A stretch of 64,000 nucleotides of DNA from Arthrobacter sp. DNA4 (lineage in GTDB: Bacteria > Actinomycetota > Actinomycetes > Actinomycetales > Micrococcaceae). A program made the translations under genes and the position numbers. The notes under the pieces were generated by a model. That model was not told the origin of the DNA. It searched no databases and saw only the letters and a program-made list of their open reading frames with translations. Where the stretch lies: NCBI RefSeq assembly GCF_024362385.1, contig NZ_CP101466.1:3038001-3102000 (forward strand), read 5' to 3'. The number at the start of each line of letters is the position of its first letter. Position 1 is the stretch's first letter. This document shows, one piece after another, positions 45,376 through 54,415 of this stretch.

Positions 45376-45392
45376 TTCTACAGCTCGTAGAA
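45376..45392. promoter_or_regulatory. Inverted repeat in the hemQ promoter region
   Basis: TTCTAC (45376-45381) and GTAGAA (45387-45392) flank AGCTC about 45-60 nt before the hemQ start. The region would overlap a promoter for the hem block. A matching regulator was not identified. It is a candidate haem- or iron-linked operator. Confidence 0.4.
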
Positions 45393-45441
45393 GTGAGCAA
45401 AGTCACATTCCCTCGTGCAGCAGGCCACCAGGTGCTCCCCC

Positions 45442-46467
45442 TTAGAGGCGGCGCATCCGCAGGAACACCAGGCCGGCAGCCGCTCCCACGCCAACAAGGC
45501 CCGCACCCAGCCACACCATGGCATCGGGCACGCCAGGCAGTGGGCCGGTGGAGGAAACTGCCTGTCCCGGTCCGGCCGGGGCGCCCGCAGCGTGCGGCGC
45601 GCGGGTGGGCTGGGACTGGCGCGCGTTGATGGACAGCGACGTTGGCAAGGCGGACGCATGTGTGGCGTCAGGACTGCCTGCACCGTCGGTGCCCGGCACG
45701 CCGACAGCACTGCCGCCCGCCACGGCGGACGTGGGAACGAAAGGACTGCCCGCGCCGCCGGAGCCCGGCACTGCTGCCTGGGTTCCGGAGGCGGGAGCAG
45801 ACCCTCCTGCTGGTGCTCCGGTGGCCGTCCCACCGGCCGAAGGAACGCCTGCCGGGGCCGGCGCCCCGGCCACCGTGGAAGTGCCGGTTGCGGGGTCAGC
45901 GGCCGGCGCTGGCGCAGTGGAGGGCCCGGACGCCGTGGGAGACTCTGGCCGGTCGGTGGCCGGAGAGCTGGTCGGAGTGGCAGCGGCTGTGGTCCGCGGG
46001 CCAGGTGCCAGCGGCGTTTCGGAGGACGTCGGACTGGGCGCGGTAGCCGACGTGGCCCCCGCGGACGGGGAACCGTTGGCCGCCGGACGCAGGGAACCCG
46101 GCACCGGAAGAATGGGCCATGGCGTGCGCGGGGCGCTCGTGGCCGGGGATCCCGCAGCGGGTTCGTCCGCTCGCTGCCGGCCGTCTCCCTCATGCCCGGA
46201 TGCACCGTTCCCCGTGGCGCCCTGAGTTCCGGGAGCGCCTTGGCGGGCCGCCGTGGACAGTCCGAACGCCGCGGCGGTTGCGGCCACGGATCCTTGTGCC
46301 GCCGGATGCTGCGGAGGGGGGACCGCGTCGTCAGCCAAGGACGCCTGGACGCCGGTGGAAAGAACCAGTACCGCTCCGACGGCCGCTGCTGCGGTGCCGC
46401 GCCGGAGTCCCCCATGGATACCGGTCCGGGAAAGTGAAAGCTCGGACCTGTGTTGAACCATAGTCAT
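45442..46467 (-). CDS. Secreted Ala/Pro/Thr-rich protein with C-terminal membrane anchor
   Basis: A 341-residue low-complexity protein. A signal peptide spans about residues 20-43 (ending VQASLA). The middle 250 residues are almost all Ala, Pro, Ser, Thr and Gly, and read like a cell-wall-spanning stalk. The end, LPGVPDAMVWLG, begins a membrane helix followed by RMRRL. That is the general shape of a sortase substrate, but LPGVP is not a known sortase motif. No known domain is present. It sits between hemY and hemQ on the same strand. Start 46467 or 46461 is open. A part in haem or iron handling is only a guess from position. Confidence 0.65.
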   Translation of the reverse strand: MTMVQHRSELSLSRTGIHGGLRRGTAAAAVGAVLVLSTGVQASLADDAVPPPQHPAAQGSVAATAAAFGLSTAARQGAPGTQGATGNGASGHEGDGRQRADEPAAGSPATSAPRTPWPILPVPGSLRPAANGSPSAGATSATAPSPTSSETPLAPGPRTTAAATPTSSPATDRPESPTASGPSTAPAPAADPATGTSTVAGAPAPAGVPSAGGTATGAPAGGSAPASGTQAAVPGSGGAGSPFVPTSAVAGGSAVGVPGTDGAGSPDATHASALPTSLSINARQSQPTRAPHAAGAPAGPGQAVSSTGPLPGVPDAMVWLGAGLVGVGAAAGLVFLRMRRL

Positions 46468-46574
46468 CGACCCTAACCAGAACGGCTGGCCGATTGGAAA
46501 CCAGGAAGGAGGCCCGGCCGTCCCGCCAGGCCGGAGCCAAGGACCGGCTTCGGGGCGCTGACCAGCACCGACGC

Positions 46575-48026
46575 TCAGGCGGCAGTTAGTTGGCCGATTT
46601 GCTCACGTGTGTCGGCCACCACAGCGGCCAACCCGTTCCCGGCAACCCATCCGCCCACGACGGCCAGGCCGCCCGCGGCGCTGCAGGACCGCCGGATGTC
46701 CGCTGCCCGTGCGCGGTGACCGACGGCGGCGAACGGCAGGGCTCCGCGCCACCGGACCACGTCCCAGCCCCGCACGTCCCCGCCGGTGATGCGGACGCCG
46801 AGCAGGGCGGATGCGTCGCGCAGGGCGGCCGCGAACAGCTCATCATCGGTTTGGGGACCGGCGGCGGCAGGGGCCGAAGCACCGTCCACCCGGCCGTACG
46901 AAAGGCGCACCACATGGCGCCCGGGGCCGGCAGCGGCGGTCAGCCAATCCCATTTGCCCGTGGCGTGCGTCAACGCCTTTGCTTCGATGCCGGGCGTTTG
47001 CGGGGCCACCAGGATTCCCGTCCCACGCGGCCGCCGGTCCAGGTCCGGTTTGTCCAGGACCAGCGTGACCAGCTTGACGTCCGGCCCGGAGGCCGGTTTC
47101 TTTCCCGAGATGGCAGGTACAGCAGGTTCCAGCAGTTCGACGGCGGCCGGGCCCTCCACGGCCATGACAAGCAGCGCGGCATGGAAGGCCGCGCCGGCAG
47201 CGTCGACGCGCCAGCCTTCCGGGGTGCGGGAAACCGACGTGGCGGCAGTGCCCAACAGCAGGGTCACGTCCCGGCGTTCGAGCTCCGACACCAGGGCGTC
47301 CACCAGCGTGTGCATGCCGCCTTCGAGGCCTGCGACGGCGGACCCGGCCTTTGCCGGTTGGGGTGTCCGGGCCTGGGCGGTTGTGCCGCCGCCGCGCCGC
47401 TGTGCCGAGACCGCGGCAGCGAGGGAACCGTGCCTGCGCAGGCCCGCACGCAGGCCCGGAGCCACCATATCGACGTCGAGCAGGCCGGGATCGGCGGAGT
47501 GGACGCCGCCCACCACGGGCGAGACGAGGCGTTCCAGCACGCGGGACCCCATGCGGGTCCGGACCAGCGCGGAGACGCTGGTGACGCCGGCGCAGGCCCC
47601 TATGGATGCGGGCAGCAGCCCGTCAAGGGAGGCGCGCAGCGAGCCGAGGATGCCCAGGGTGCGGCGGACCTCAGGGTCCCAGGGGTTGGCGGGAATACCC
47701 AGCACTCCGGTCCGGGGCAGCTCGCGCGGTCCGTCCGGCAGCTGCACCCAGGCACCCCCGGGCCGCGGGGGAACGATCTTCGCGCCGAGCCCAAGGTCCG
47801 TGCAGAGCCGGGCTACGGCGTCGGACCTGGTGGCGAAGGACTCAGCGCCGCTGTCCAGGGTGAGCCCCGCGACCGTATGGCTGCCGACACAGCCGCCCCA
47901 CGCCGTCCCGGCTTCCAGGACAGTCACCTCATAACCGGCTGCTGCGAGTTCCCGGGCGGAGAGCAGCCCGGAGATCCCGCCGCCCACCACGAGCGCCTGG
48001 CCAGGTTTCGCCGGGGAGCTGCCCAC
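46575..48026 (-). CDS. hemY: Coproporphyrinogen/protoporphyrinogen oxidase (HemY/CgoX type)
   Basis: A 483-residue flavoprotein. The dinucleotide-binding start VVGGGISGLLSARELAAAGY and the glutamate-ending strand VTVLEAG bind FAD. The C-terminal VVGGWVAGNGLAAVVADT fits this oxidase family. It oxidises coproporphyrinogen III to coproporphyrin III with oxygen in the route used with HemH and HemQ. The GTG start lies 3 nt after the hemE stop. Confidence in the substrate comes from the context. Confidence 0.9.
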   Translation of the reverse strand: MGSSPAKPGQALVVGGGISGLLSARELAAAGYEVTVLEAGTAWGGCVGSHTVAGLTLDSGAESFATRSDAVARLCTDLGLGAKIVPPRPGGAWVQLPDGPRELPRTGVLGIPANPWDPEVRRTLGILGSLRASLDGLLPASIGACAGVTSVSALVRTRMGSRVLERLVSPVVGGVHSADPGLLDVDMVAPGLRAGLRRHGSLAAAVSAQRRGGGTTAQARTPQPAKAGSAVAGLEGGMHTLVDALVSELERRDVTLLLGTAATSVSRTPEGWRVDAAGAAFHAALLVMAVEGPAAVELLEPAVPAISGKKPASGPDVKLVTLVLDKPDLDRRPRGTGILVAPQTPGIEAKALTHATGKWDWLTAAAGPGRHVVRLSYGRVDGASAPAAAGPQTDDELFAAALRDASALLGVRITGGDVRGWDVVRWRGALPFAAVGHRARAADIRRSCSAAGGLAVVGGWVAGNGLAAVVADTREQIGQLTAA

Positions 48027-48029
48027 CGG

Positions 48030-49124
48030 TTACTCCGGCGAGATGGAGTGGATAAGCTCCACCACCCGGGTCAGGACGTCAGGGTCCGTTTCGGGCGGTA
48101 CGCCGTGTCCCAGGTTCAGGACATGGCCCGGGGCGCCGGCGCCGGCGGCGATGACCTCGCGGACGTGCGCTTCCAGGACGTCCCAGGGTGCTGCCAGCAG
48201 CGCGGGGTCGATGTTTCCCTGCAGCGGCACGGTTCCGCCCAGCCGGCGGTTCGCCTCATCGAGCGGCAGCCGGTAGTCAACGCCCACCACGTCCACTCCA
48301 ACGTCCCGCATGGCCACGAGGAGTTCGGACGTGCCGGTGCCGAAGTGGATGAGCGGGGCACCCAGGTGGCGGACATGGTCCAGGGCACGGGACGACGCCG
48401 GCGCAACGTATTTGGTGTAGTCGGCCAGCCCCAGCGAGCCCGCCCAGGAGTCGAACAGCTGGGCGGCGGAGGCGCCGGCCTCCAGCTGGGCTTGGAGGAA
48501 CATGCCGGAAGCGTCGGCAGCCCAGTTGGCCAGCGCGTTCCATGTCTCCGGGTCGGCGTGCATCATGGTCCGCGGGCCCAGGTGGTCGCGGGACGGCTTT
48601 CCTTCCACCATGTAGGCGGCCAGCGTGAACGGTGCGCCGGCGAAACCGATCAGGGGCGTCTTGCCCAGTTCGGCCACCGTGAGGCGGACGGCTTCACGGA
48701 TCGGCTCCAGGGCTTCCCATGTGAGCTGCGGCAAGGCGGCAACATCGGCTGCCGTGCGTACCGGTTTGTCGAGGACCGGCCCGACCCCGGGCACGATGTC
48801 CACGCCCACGCCCGCGAGCTTCAGCGGGATGACGATGTCGGAGAAGAAGATGCCGGCGTCGACATCATGGCGGCGGACGGGCTGGAGCGTGATCTCAGAG
48901 GCCAGCTCCGGGCGGAGGCAGGAGTCCAGCATGGCGATGCCTTCGCGCACCTTGAGGTATTCGGGCAGCGACCGGCCGGCCTGCCGCATGAACCAGACGG
49001 GACGGCGGGACGGCTTGCCGCCGCGGTAGGCCGTGATCAGCGGGGAGTCTGCTGTGCGGCCGTCCATCAGTGGATGGTCTGCGGCGAGGGTGCCGGCAGC
49101 GGAGACGGCAGGGCTAGGAGTCAT
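48030..49124 (-). CDS. hemE: Uroporphyrinogen decarboxylase
   Basis: A 364-residue TIM-barrel enzyme. RRPVWFMRQAGRSLPEYLKVR holds the arginines that bind the acetate side chains. FFSDIVIPLKLAGVGVDI and IGFAGAPFTLAAYMVEG are further family motifs, and GHGVPPETDPD is at the C-terminal side. It removes four carboxyl groups, giving coproporphyrinogen III. It heads the hemE-hemY pair, divergent from hemA by about 158 nt. Confidence 0.95.
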   Translation of the reverse strand: MTPSPAVSAAGTLAADHPLMDGRTADSPLITAYRGGKPSRRPVWFMRQAGRSLPEYLKVREGIAMLDSCLRPELASEITLQPVRRHDVDAGIFFSDIVIPLKLAGVGVDIVPGVGPVLDKPVRTAADVAALPQLTWEALEPIREAVRLTVAELGKTPLIGFAGAPFTLAAYMVEGKPSRDHLGPRTMMHADPETWNALANWAADASGMFLQAQLEAGASAAQLFDSWAGSLGLADYTKYVAPASSRALDHVRHLGAPLIHFGTGTSELLVAMRDVGVDVVGVDYRLPLDEANRRLGGTVPLQGNIDPALLAAPWDVLEAHVREVIAAGAGAPGHVLNLGHGVPPETDPDVLTRVVELIHSISPE

Positions 49125-49242
49125 GCTTTTGATTGTGCCCAAAAAGAGCTGCAAAAGATAACGACAACCTGTCGCTGAGGGCACGGGAATCGCCGAGGTG
49201 GCACGGATCACGTCCAGGTGTGGCGACTATCCTTTCCGGTGG

Positions 49243-49273
49243 TTGTTCTACCGGGCAACGAAAAAGCTATGAT
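49243..49273 (+). promoter_or_regulatory. Probable hemA promoter
   Basis: TTGTTC (49243-49248), a 19-nt spacer and TATGAT (49268-49273) resemble a sigma-70 promoter. The -10 element ends 9 nt before the GTG start, so the transcript would be leaderless or nearly so. No ribosome-binding site is visible before the GTG, which agrees. An alternative upstream start exists in frame but lacks family sequence. Confidence 0.5.
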
Positions 49274-49282
49274 TGGTCTGCT

Positions 49283-50608
49283 GTGGTTCTTTTCTCATTG
49301 GTGGCTACACACGCCGACATCGATCTTGAAACCGTTGCTCAGTTGAGCAACGGTTCCTCCGGGATTGCCGCATCCGCGCTCACCGAATCCCCCGCCGTGG
49401 CCGGAGCGGTGGTCCTCGCCACCTGCAACCGCTATGAGATCTACGGCGAAGCTCCCAATCCGAACGACGTCGAAGCGGCCCGGGCGGCGCTGGTGTCGCG
49501 GATCAGCCAGGCCAGCGGACTCTCCGAGCCCCTCGTGTCACGCTCCTTCAGTACCCGGACCGGTCCCGAGGTGACCCAGCACCTGTTCGCCGTCAGCGCC
49601 GGACTGGACTCCGCCGTCGTTGGTGAACGCGAGATCGCCGGCCAGGTGCGCCGCGCCCTCATCACCGCACAGCACGACGGTACTGCCAGCGCCGGCCTGG
49701 TCCGGCTGTTCCAGGCCGCCTCGAAAACCGCCAAGGACGTCGGCGCGCAGACGGCCCTCGGTTCCCGGGGGCTTTCCATCGTTTCGGTGGCCCTGGACCT
49801 GGCCACCGATCTTTCCGAAAACCCCGACTGGTCGACCAAGAAGGTTGTGCTGTTCGGGACCGGCGCGTACGCCGGCGCCACGATGGCACTGCTGCGTGAA
49901 CGCGGCTGCACGGACATCTCCGTATACTCCTCGTCCGGCCGGGCCGAAGGATTCGTGGCCTCGCGCGGCGGGTCCGCCCTGGACGTGGATTCACTGCGCC
50001 CGGCGGTCGCCGCCGCCGACGTCATGATCGGCTGCAGCGGCTCGGACACCCGGGTTGAAGCTGACGAACTGGCCCAGGTCCGTGCGGACTCACCCCAGCC
50101 CCTGATTGCCATCGACCTGGCGCTCACCCACGATTTCGATCCTGCCGTCGGCGAGCTGGACGGCGTGGAACTGCTGACCCTGGAATCGGTGCGCCTGGCA
50201 GCACCGCAGGAGCAGGCGGAATCGCTGGCCCAGGCAAGCGGCATCGTCAAGGGCGCCGCCCAAGCCTTCGAACAGGAGCGCGAAGCCCGCTCCGTGGACT
50301 CCGCCATCGTTGCCCTGCGCCGCCACACCATGAACGTGCTGGACGCGGAGATGGAAAAGGTCCGTGCCCGCCACGGCTGCACCGCTGCCGCCGAAGAAGT
50401 GGAGTTCGCACTCCGCCGCATGGTCAAGCAGTTGCTGCACGTCCCCACCGTCCGCGCCCGCGAACTCGCCGCAAACGGGCAGCAGGATGACTACGTTGCG
50501 GCGCTTGAAGCGCTGTACGGCATCACCGTCGAGCAGCCCGGCACGGCCGCGACGGCAGTGGTGGAGGCCGAGTGCCCGGTGGACCACAAGGGCCGCGAGA
50601 CCGCCTGA
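49283..50608 (+). CDS. hemA: Glutamyl-tRNA reductase
   Basis: A 441-residue enzyme from GTG 49283. The nucleophile is Cys48 in [14 protein letters not shown]. The NADPH domain has [13 protein letters not shown], and the C-terminal dimerisation helix includes [19 protein letters not shown]. It reduces glutamyl-tRNA to glutamate-1-semialdehyde, the first committed step, normally the point of haem feedback. It is alone on the plus strand, divergent from hemE. The start agrees with the family N-terminus ([14 protein letters not shown]). Confidence 0.94.
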   Translation: MVLFSLVATHADIDLETVAQLSNGSSGIAASALTESPAVAGAVVLATCNRYEIYGEAPNPNDVEAARAALVSRISQASGLSEPLVSRSFSTRTGPEVTQHLFAVSAGLDSAVVGEREIAGQVRRALITAQHDGTASAGLVRLFQAASKTAKDVGAQTALGSRGLSIVSVALDLATDLSENPDWSTKKVVLFGTGAYAGATMALLRERGCTDISVYSSSGRAEGFVASRGGSALDVDSLRPAVAAADVMIGCSGSDTRVEADELAQVRADSPQPLIAIDLALTHDFDPAVGELDGVELLTLESVRLAAPQEQAESLAQASGIVKGAAQAFEQEREARSVDSAIVALRRHTMNVLDAEMEKVRARHGCTAAAEEVEFALRRMVKQLLHVPTVRARELAANGQQDDYVAALEALYGITVEQPGTAATAVVEAECPVDHKGRETA

Positions 50609-50623
50609 CCCACAAACACCCCC

Positions 50624-50700
50624 TTGCTCTATCAGATATGGCTCCTAAACCACCGGTTTGCGAGCCATATCTGATAGAGCAACCGGTCAGTAGACCGGTT
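50624..50700. terminator. Long hairpin pair between hemA and moeZ
   Basis: A perfect 21-bp inverted repeat (50624-50644 and 50662-50682) encloses a 17-nt loop that itself contains AAACC/GGTTT (50647-50651 and 50655-50659). A second repeat, AACCGGTC (50681-50688) and GACCGGTT (50693-50700), overlaps it and includes the moeZ stop. No T tract is present. It probably ends both convergent transcripts. Its length and AT-rich stem are unlike the other terminators here and may mark a dispersed repeat family. Confidence 0.6.
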
Positions 50701-51886
50701 TCCCGGGTTCCACATCCCGCACCCAGGCCAGGATCCCGCCGTCGAGATGGCTGACCCGCTGATAGCCGGCCTGCCGGGCCGCCGCCAGGACGTTGGCGGA
50801 GCGTGTACCGGCCTTGCAGTGGAACACGATGTCCCGGTCCTGCGGAAGTTCATCCCAGGCCTCCCCGGCCAGGATGCGTCCCTGCGGGATGAGTTTGGCC
50901 CCGTCGATCCGGACGATGTCGTACTCCCCCGACTCGCGGACATCCACCAGTTCGAAGTCCTTGAGCCCGGCTTTCCGTGAGGCCAGCATGGTGGCCAGCT
51001 GGGTGGCTGTGACGATGTGTTCCGTGTCCGACGGGGCGGCCGGGGCGATGCCGCAGAACGCCTCGTAGTCAGTGAGTTCCGTGATGGGCTGGGCAGCCGG
51101 GTCCTTCGACACGCGAATTTCACGCCAGCTGCCGCCCAGTGCGTCAAACAGGGCCACGCGGCCCAGCAGGGAACGTCCGACGCCGGTAATCAGCTTCACC
51201 GCTTCGGTCACCATGAGCGATCCCACGGCAGCGCACAGCATGCCGAAGACGCCGCCCTCACCGCAGGACGGCACGGAACCGGCAGGCGGTGCCTCGGGGT
51301 ACAGGTCCCGGTAGGTGGGTCCGTGCTTCTCCCAGAACACACTGACCTGGCCATCGAAACGGAAAATGGAGCCCCACACGTAGGGCTTGCCCAGGATGGC
51401 GGCGGCATCGTTCACCAGGTACCGGGTGGCGAAGTTGTCGGCACCGTCAAGAATGAGGTCGTACCCGCTGAACAGTTCCAGGGCATTGGATGAGTCCAGG
51501 CGCACGTTGTGCAGCCGGACGTCAACCAGCGGGTTCAGCTCGGCAATGGCATCGCGCGCCGATTCGATCTTGGGGCGGCCCACGTCGCTGACGCCGTGGA
51601 TCACCTGGCGCTGCAGGTTGCTCAAGTCCACGACGTCGTCGTCGATGATTCCGATCGTTCCCACCCCGGCCGCGGCGAGATACAGCAGGGCGGGGGCACC
51701 CAGGCCGCCGGCGCCGATGACCAGCACCTTGGCGTTCTTGAGCCGCCGCTGCCCCAGCGCGCCGATCTCGGGAATGATCAGGTGCCGGGAGTACCGTTCA
51801 ACCTCGGCGGGGGTGAGGCCTGCAGCCGGTTCCACCAGCGGATCCAGGGCAGGGGTTGCAACATTTGCGGTGAAAGTCGAAGCCAT
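50687..51886 (-). CDS. moeZ: Adenylyltransferase/sulfurtransferase MoeZ (ThiF domain plus rhodanese)
   Basis: A 399-residue two-domain protein. The E1-like domain has VLVIGAGGLGAPALLYLAAAG and the aspartates of GIIDDDVVDLSNLQRQ. The C-terminal rhodanese domain has its cysteine at about residue 357 (VFHCKAGTRSA). It adenylates and thiocarboxylates small ubiquitin-like carriers such as MoaD, CysO or ThiS. No carrier other than thiS (54.2 kb) is encoded in the window. It is divergent from the TetR gene. Confidence 0.9.
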   Translation of the reverse strand: MASTFTANVATPALDPLVEPAAGLTPAEVERYSRHLIIPEIGALGQRRLKNAKVLVIGAGGLGAPALLYLAAAGVGTIGIIDDDVVDLSNLQRQVIHGVSDVGRPKIESARDAIAELNPLVDVRLHNVRLDSSNALELFSGYDLILDGADNFATRYLVNDAAAILGKPYVWGSIFRFDGQVSVFWEKHGPTYRDLYPEAPPAGSVPSCGEGGVFGMLCAAVGSLMVTEAVKLITGVGRSLLGRVALFDALGGSWREIRVSKDPAAQPITELTDYEAFCGIAPAAPSDTEHIVTATQLATMLASRKAGLKDFELVDVRESGEYDIVRIDGAKLIPQGRILAGEAWDELPQDRDIVFHCKAGTRSANVLAAARQAGYQRVSHLDGGILAWVRDVEPGKPVY

Positions 51887-51922
51887 ACTTCAATGTATGC
51901 CCCGGGATACCGCCGGGTCATA

Positions 51923-51948
51923 TTACCCCGCAGTAAAGTGAAGGGTAA
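51923..51948. promoter_or_regulatory. Candidate TetR operator in the moeZ/TetR divergent gap
   Basis: TTACCC (51923-51928) and GGGTAA (51943-51948) are inverted, with 14 nt between. A TAATAT on the minus strand overlaps the left arm and could be the -10 of moeZ. TetR proteins often bind such symmetric sites in their own promoter. Support is positional only. Confidence 0.35.
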
Positions 51949-51953
51949 CTGCA

Positions 51954-52637
51954 ATGGAAAGAAGGACAACTGTGGTCCCTGAAGCACGGGCTGACCGTCC
52001 GACCTCCGCCGCACCCCAAACTCCCTCCCGCCCCGCAGGCCAGCGGTCCGCCCGCTTGCCCCGGGATGAGCGCCGCGCACAGCTCCTTGCCGCGGCCCAG
52101 GAGGTGTTCGTAGCCAACGGCTACCACGGTGCGGCGATGGATGAGATTGCAGAAACCGCCCATGTGAGCAAACCGGTGTTGTACCAGCACTTTCCTTCCA
52201 AGCGCGACCTCTACCTCGCCCTGCTGGAAAGCCACCTGGCCTCACTGACCGAACTGATGCTGGGCGCCCTGAACTCCACCACGGACAATGATGAACGCGT
52301 CCAGGCCGTCATGCGCGCCTACTTCCACTTCATCGCCAATGACGACCAGGCCCACCGCCTGGTGTTCGAGTCCGACCTGATCAACGATCCCGATGTCAGC
52401 TCGCGGCTCGAAACCTTCAACCGGACCTTCGCCGACGCCATCGCCCGGGTCATTGCGGAGGACACCAAGCTCCCCCACCTGGAAGCCGAACTCCTGGGCC
52501 GCGGCCTGGCCGGAATGGCCCAGGTCAGCGCCCGGTACTGGCTGGAAACGGACGGCAACCTGGACCTCGATGTGGCCAGCGACCTCATCTACCGTTTAGC
52601 TTGGCGCGGAATCTCTCGCTTCCCCAAAGAGTCCTAG
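51954..52637 (+). CDS. TetR/AcrR family transcriptional regulator
   Basis: A 227-residue regulator. After a Pro/Arg-rich start, residues 38-85 form the TetR helix-turn-helix: RRAQLLAAAQEVFVANGYHG, then MDEIAETAHVSKPVLYQHFPSK. The rest is the helical ligand domain with an unknown inducer. ATG 51954 follows GAAGGG, while a GTG at 51972 follows AGAAGGA and could be the true start. A DUF3107 gene lies 62 nt downstream. Regulated genes may include moeZ. Confidence 0.85.
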   Translation: MERRTTVVPEARADRPTSAAPQTPSRPAGQRSARLPRDERRAQLLAAAQEVFVANGYHGAAMDEIAETAHVSKPVLYQHFPSKRDLYLALLESHLASLTELMLGALNSTTDNDERVQAVMRAYFHFIANDDQAHRLVFESDLINDPDVSSRLETFNRTFADAIARVIAEDTKLPHLEAELLGRGLAGMAQVSARYWLETDGNLDLDVASDLIYRLAWRGISRFPKES

Positions 52638-52699
52638 ACTACAAATAAGACAACACCTCGTAGAGAAACACGAGTACTTTCACAGGCTGGGAGGCCCCC

Positions 52700-52924
52700 T
52701 TGGAAATTAAGATCGGCGTTCAGAACGTTGGCCGCGAAATCGTGCTGGAATCAACCCAGGATGCGGAGACGGTGGCCAAGGTTGTTGGCGAAGCCATTAA
52801 TGAGGGCAGCGAACTGCGCCTGAAGGATGACAAAGGACGCCTGATCATTGTTCCGGGCAACGCGCTGGCTTACGTGGAAATTGGTGCCGAGGAGGTCCGG
52901 CGCGTAGGTTTCGGCCAGTTCTAG
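52700..52924 (+). CDS. DUF3107 family small protein
   Basis: A 74-residue protein starting with TTG at 52700 after GGGAGG. It reads EIKIGVQNVGREIVLESTQ and ends VEIGAEEVRRVGFGQF, matching DUF3107, a short ATP-binding-like actinobacterial family of unknown function often found next to a TetR gene. It probably shares a transcript with the TetR gene upstream. Confidence 0.85.
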   Translation: MEIKIGVQNVGREIVLESTQDAETVAKVVGEAINEGSELRLKDDKGRLIIVPGNALAYVEIGAEEVRRVGFGQF

Positions 52925-52981
52925 GCCGGCCCGTTTCAGCCTCTGCCCTTCCAGGGCCACCGCAGTTTTCCAAGGAGATCC

Positions 52982-53284
52982 ATGCTTTCGCTGACCATCG
53001 TGGTGCTGGCAACCGTCGCCGCCGGCTTCGTCGTCTGGGCCAATGACAAGCGGCATGCCAAATACGGCGCGGCAGTGCCGGCCGGTGTTGCCGCGGGTGT
53101 TGCGGCGCTGGCGTGGATCATCCTGATGACCGCGGGCTTCGGCTACCTGCCGGGGACCACCTGGCTTCCGTGGGTCCTGCCCATTGTCGTCGGAGTAGCT
53201 GCAGCCGTCGCCGCCGTCGTCTACCTGGGCCGTACCCGTGCGCGCCGGGACACGGAGCGGCTGACTGTCATTCTGCGGCGCTGA
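52982..53284 (+). CDS. Small membrane protein of unknown function
   Basis: A 100-residue protein with three hydrophobic segments (about residues 2-18, 30-51 and 59-81) and a basic C-terminus RTRARRDTERL. No family is recognised. AAGGAG precedes the ATG. It follows the DUF3107 gene by 57 nt, with a terminator downstream, so it is likely the end of the TetR-DUF3107 unit. Confidence 0.7.
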   Translation: MLSLTIVVLATVAAGFVVWANDKRHAKYGAAVPAGVAAGVAALAWIILMTAGFGYLPGTTWLPWVLPIVVGVAAAVAAVVYLGRTRARRDTERLTVILRR

Positions 53285-53310
53285 CCGCCGGCAGGTCAGT
53301 AAATACGCGT

Positions 53311-53340
53311 GTGGCCACCACCCATCCGGGTGGTGGCCAC
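53311..53340. terminator. Hairpin terminator between convergent genes
   Basis: Perfect 13-bp arms GTGGCCACCACCC (53311-53323) and GGGTGGTGGCCAC (53328-53340) with loop ATCC lie between the small membrane protein gene and convergent thiG. No T tract is present. Confidence 0.65.
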
Positions 53341-53358
53341 ACCTGTCTCACGGTGGGG

Positions 53359-54411
<1,053 letters not shown>

Positions 54412-54415
<4 letters not shown>

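Noticed and set aside
45442..46467. LPXTG sortase substrate
   Set aside because: The C-terminal shape fits, but the motif LPGVP lacks the Thr-Gly of LPXTG or LAXTG.
46590..49178. An 862-codon open frame on the plus strand
   Set aside because: It lies opposite hemY and hemE, has no domain and has the composition of a GC-rich antisense frame.
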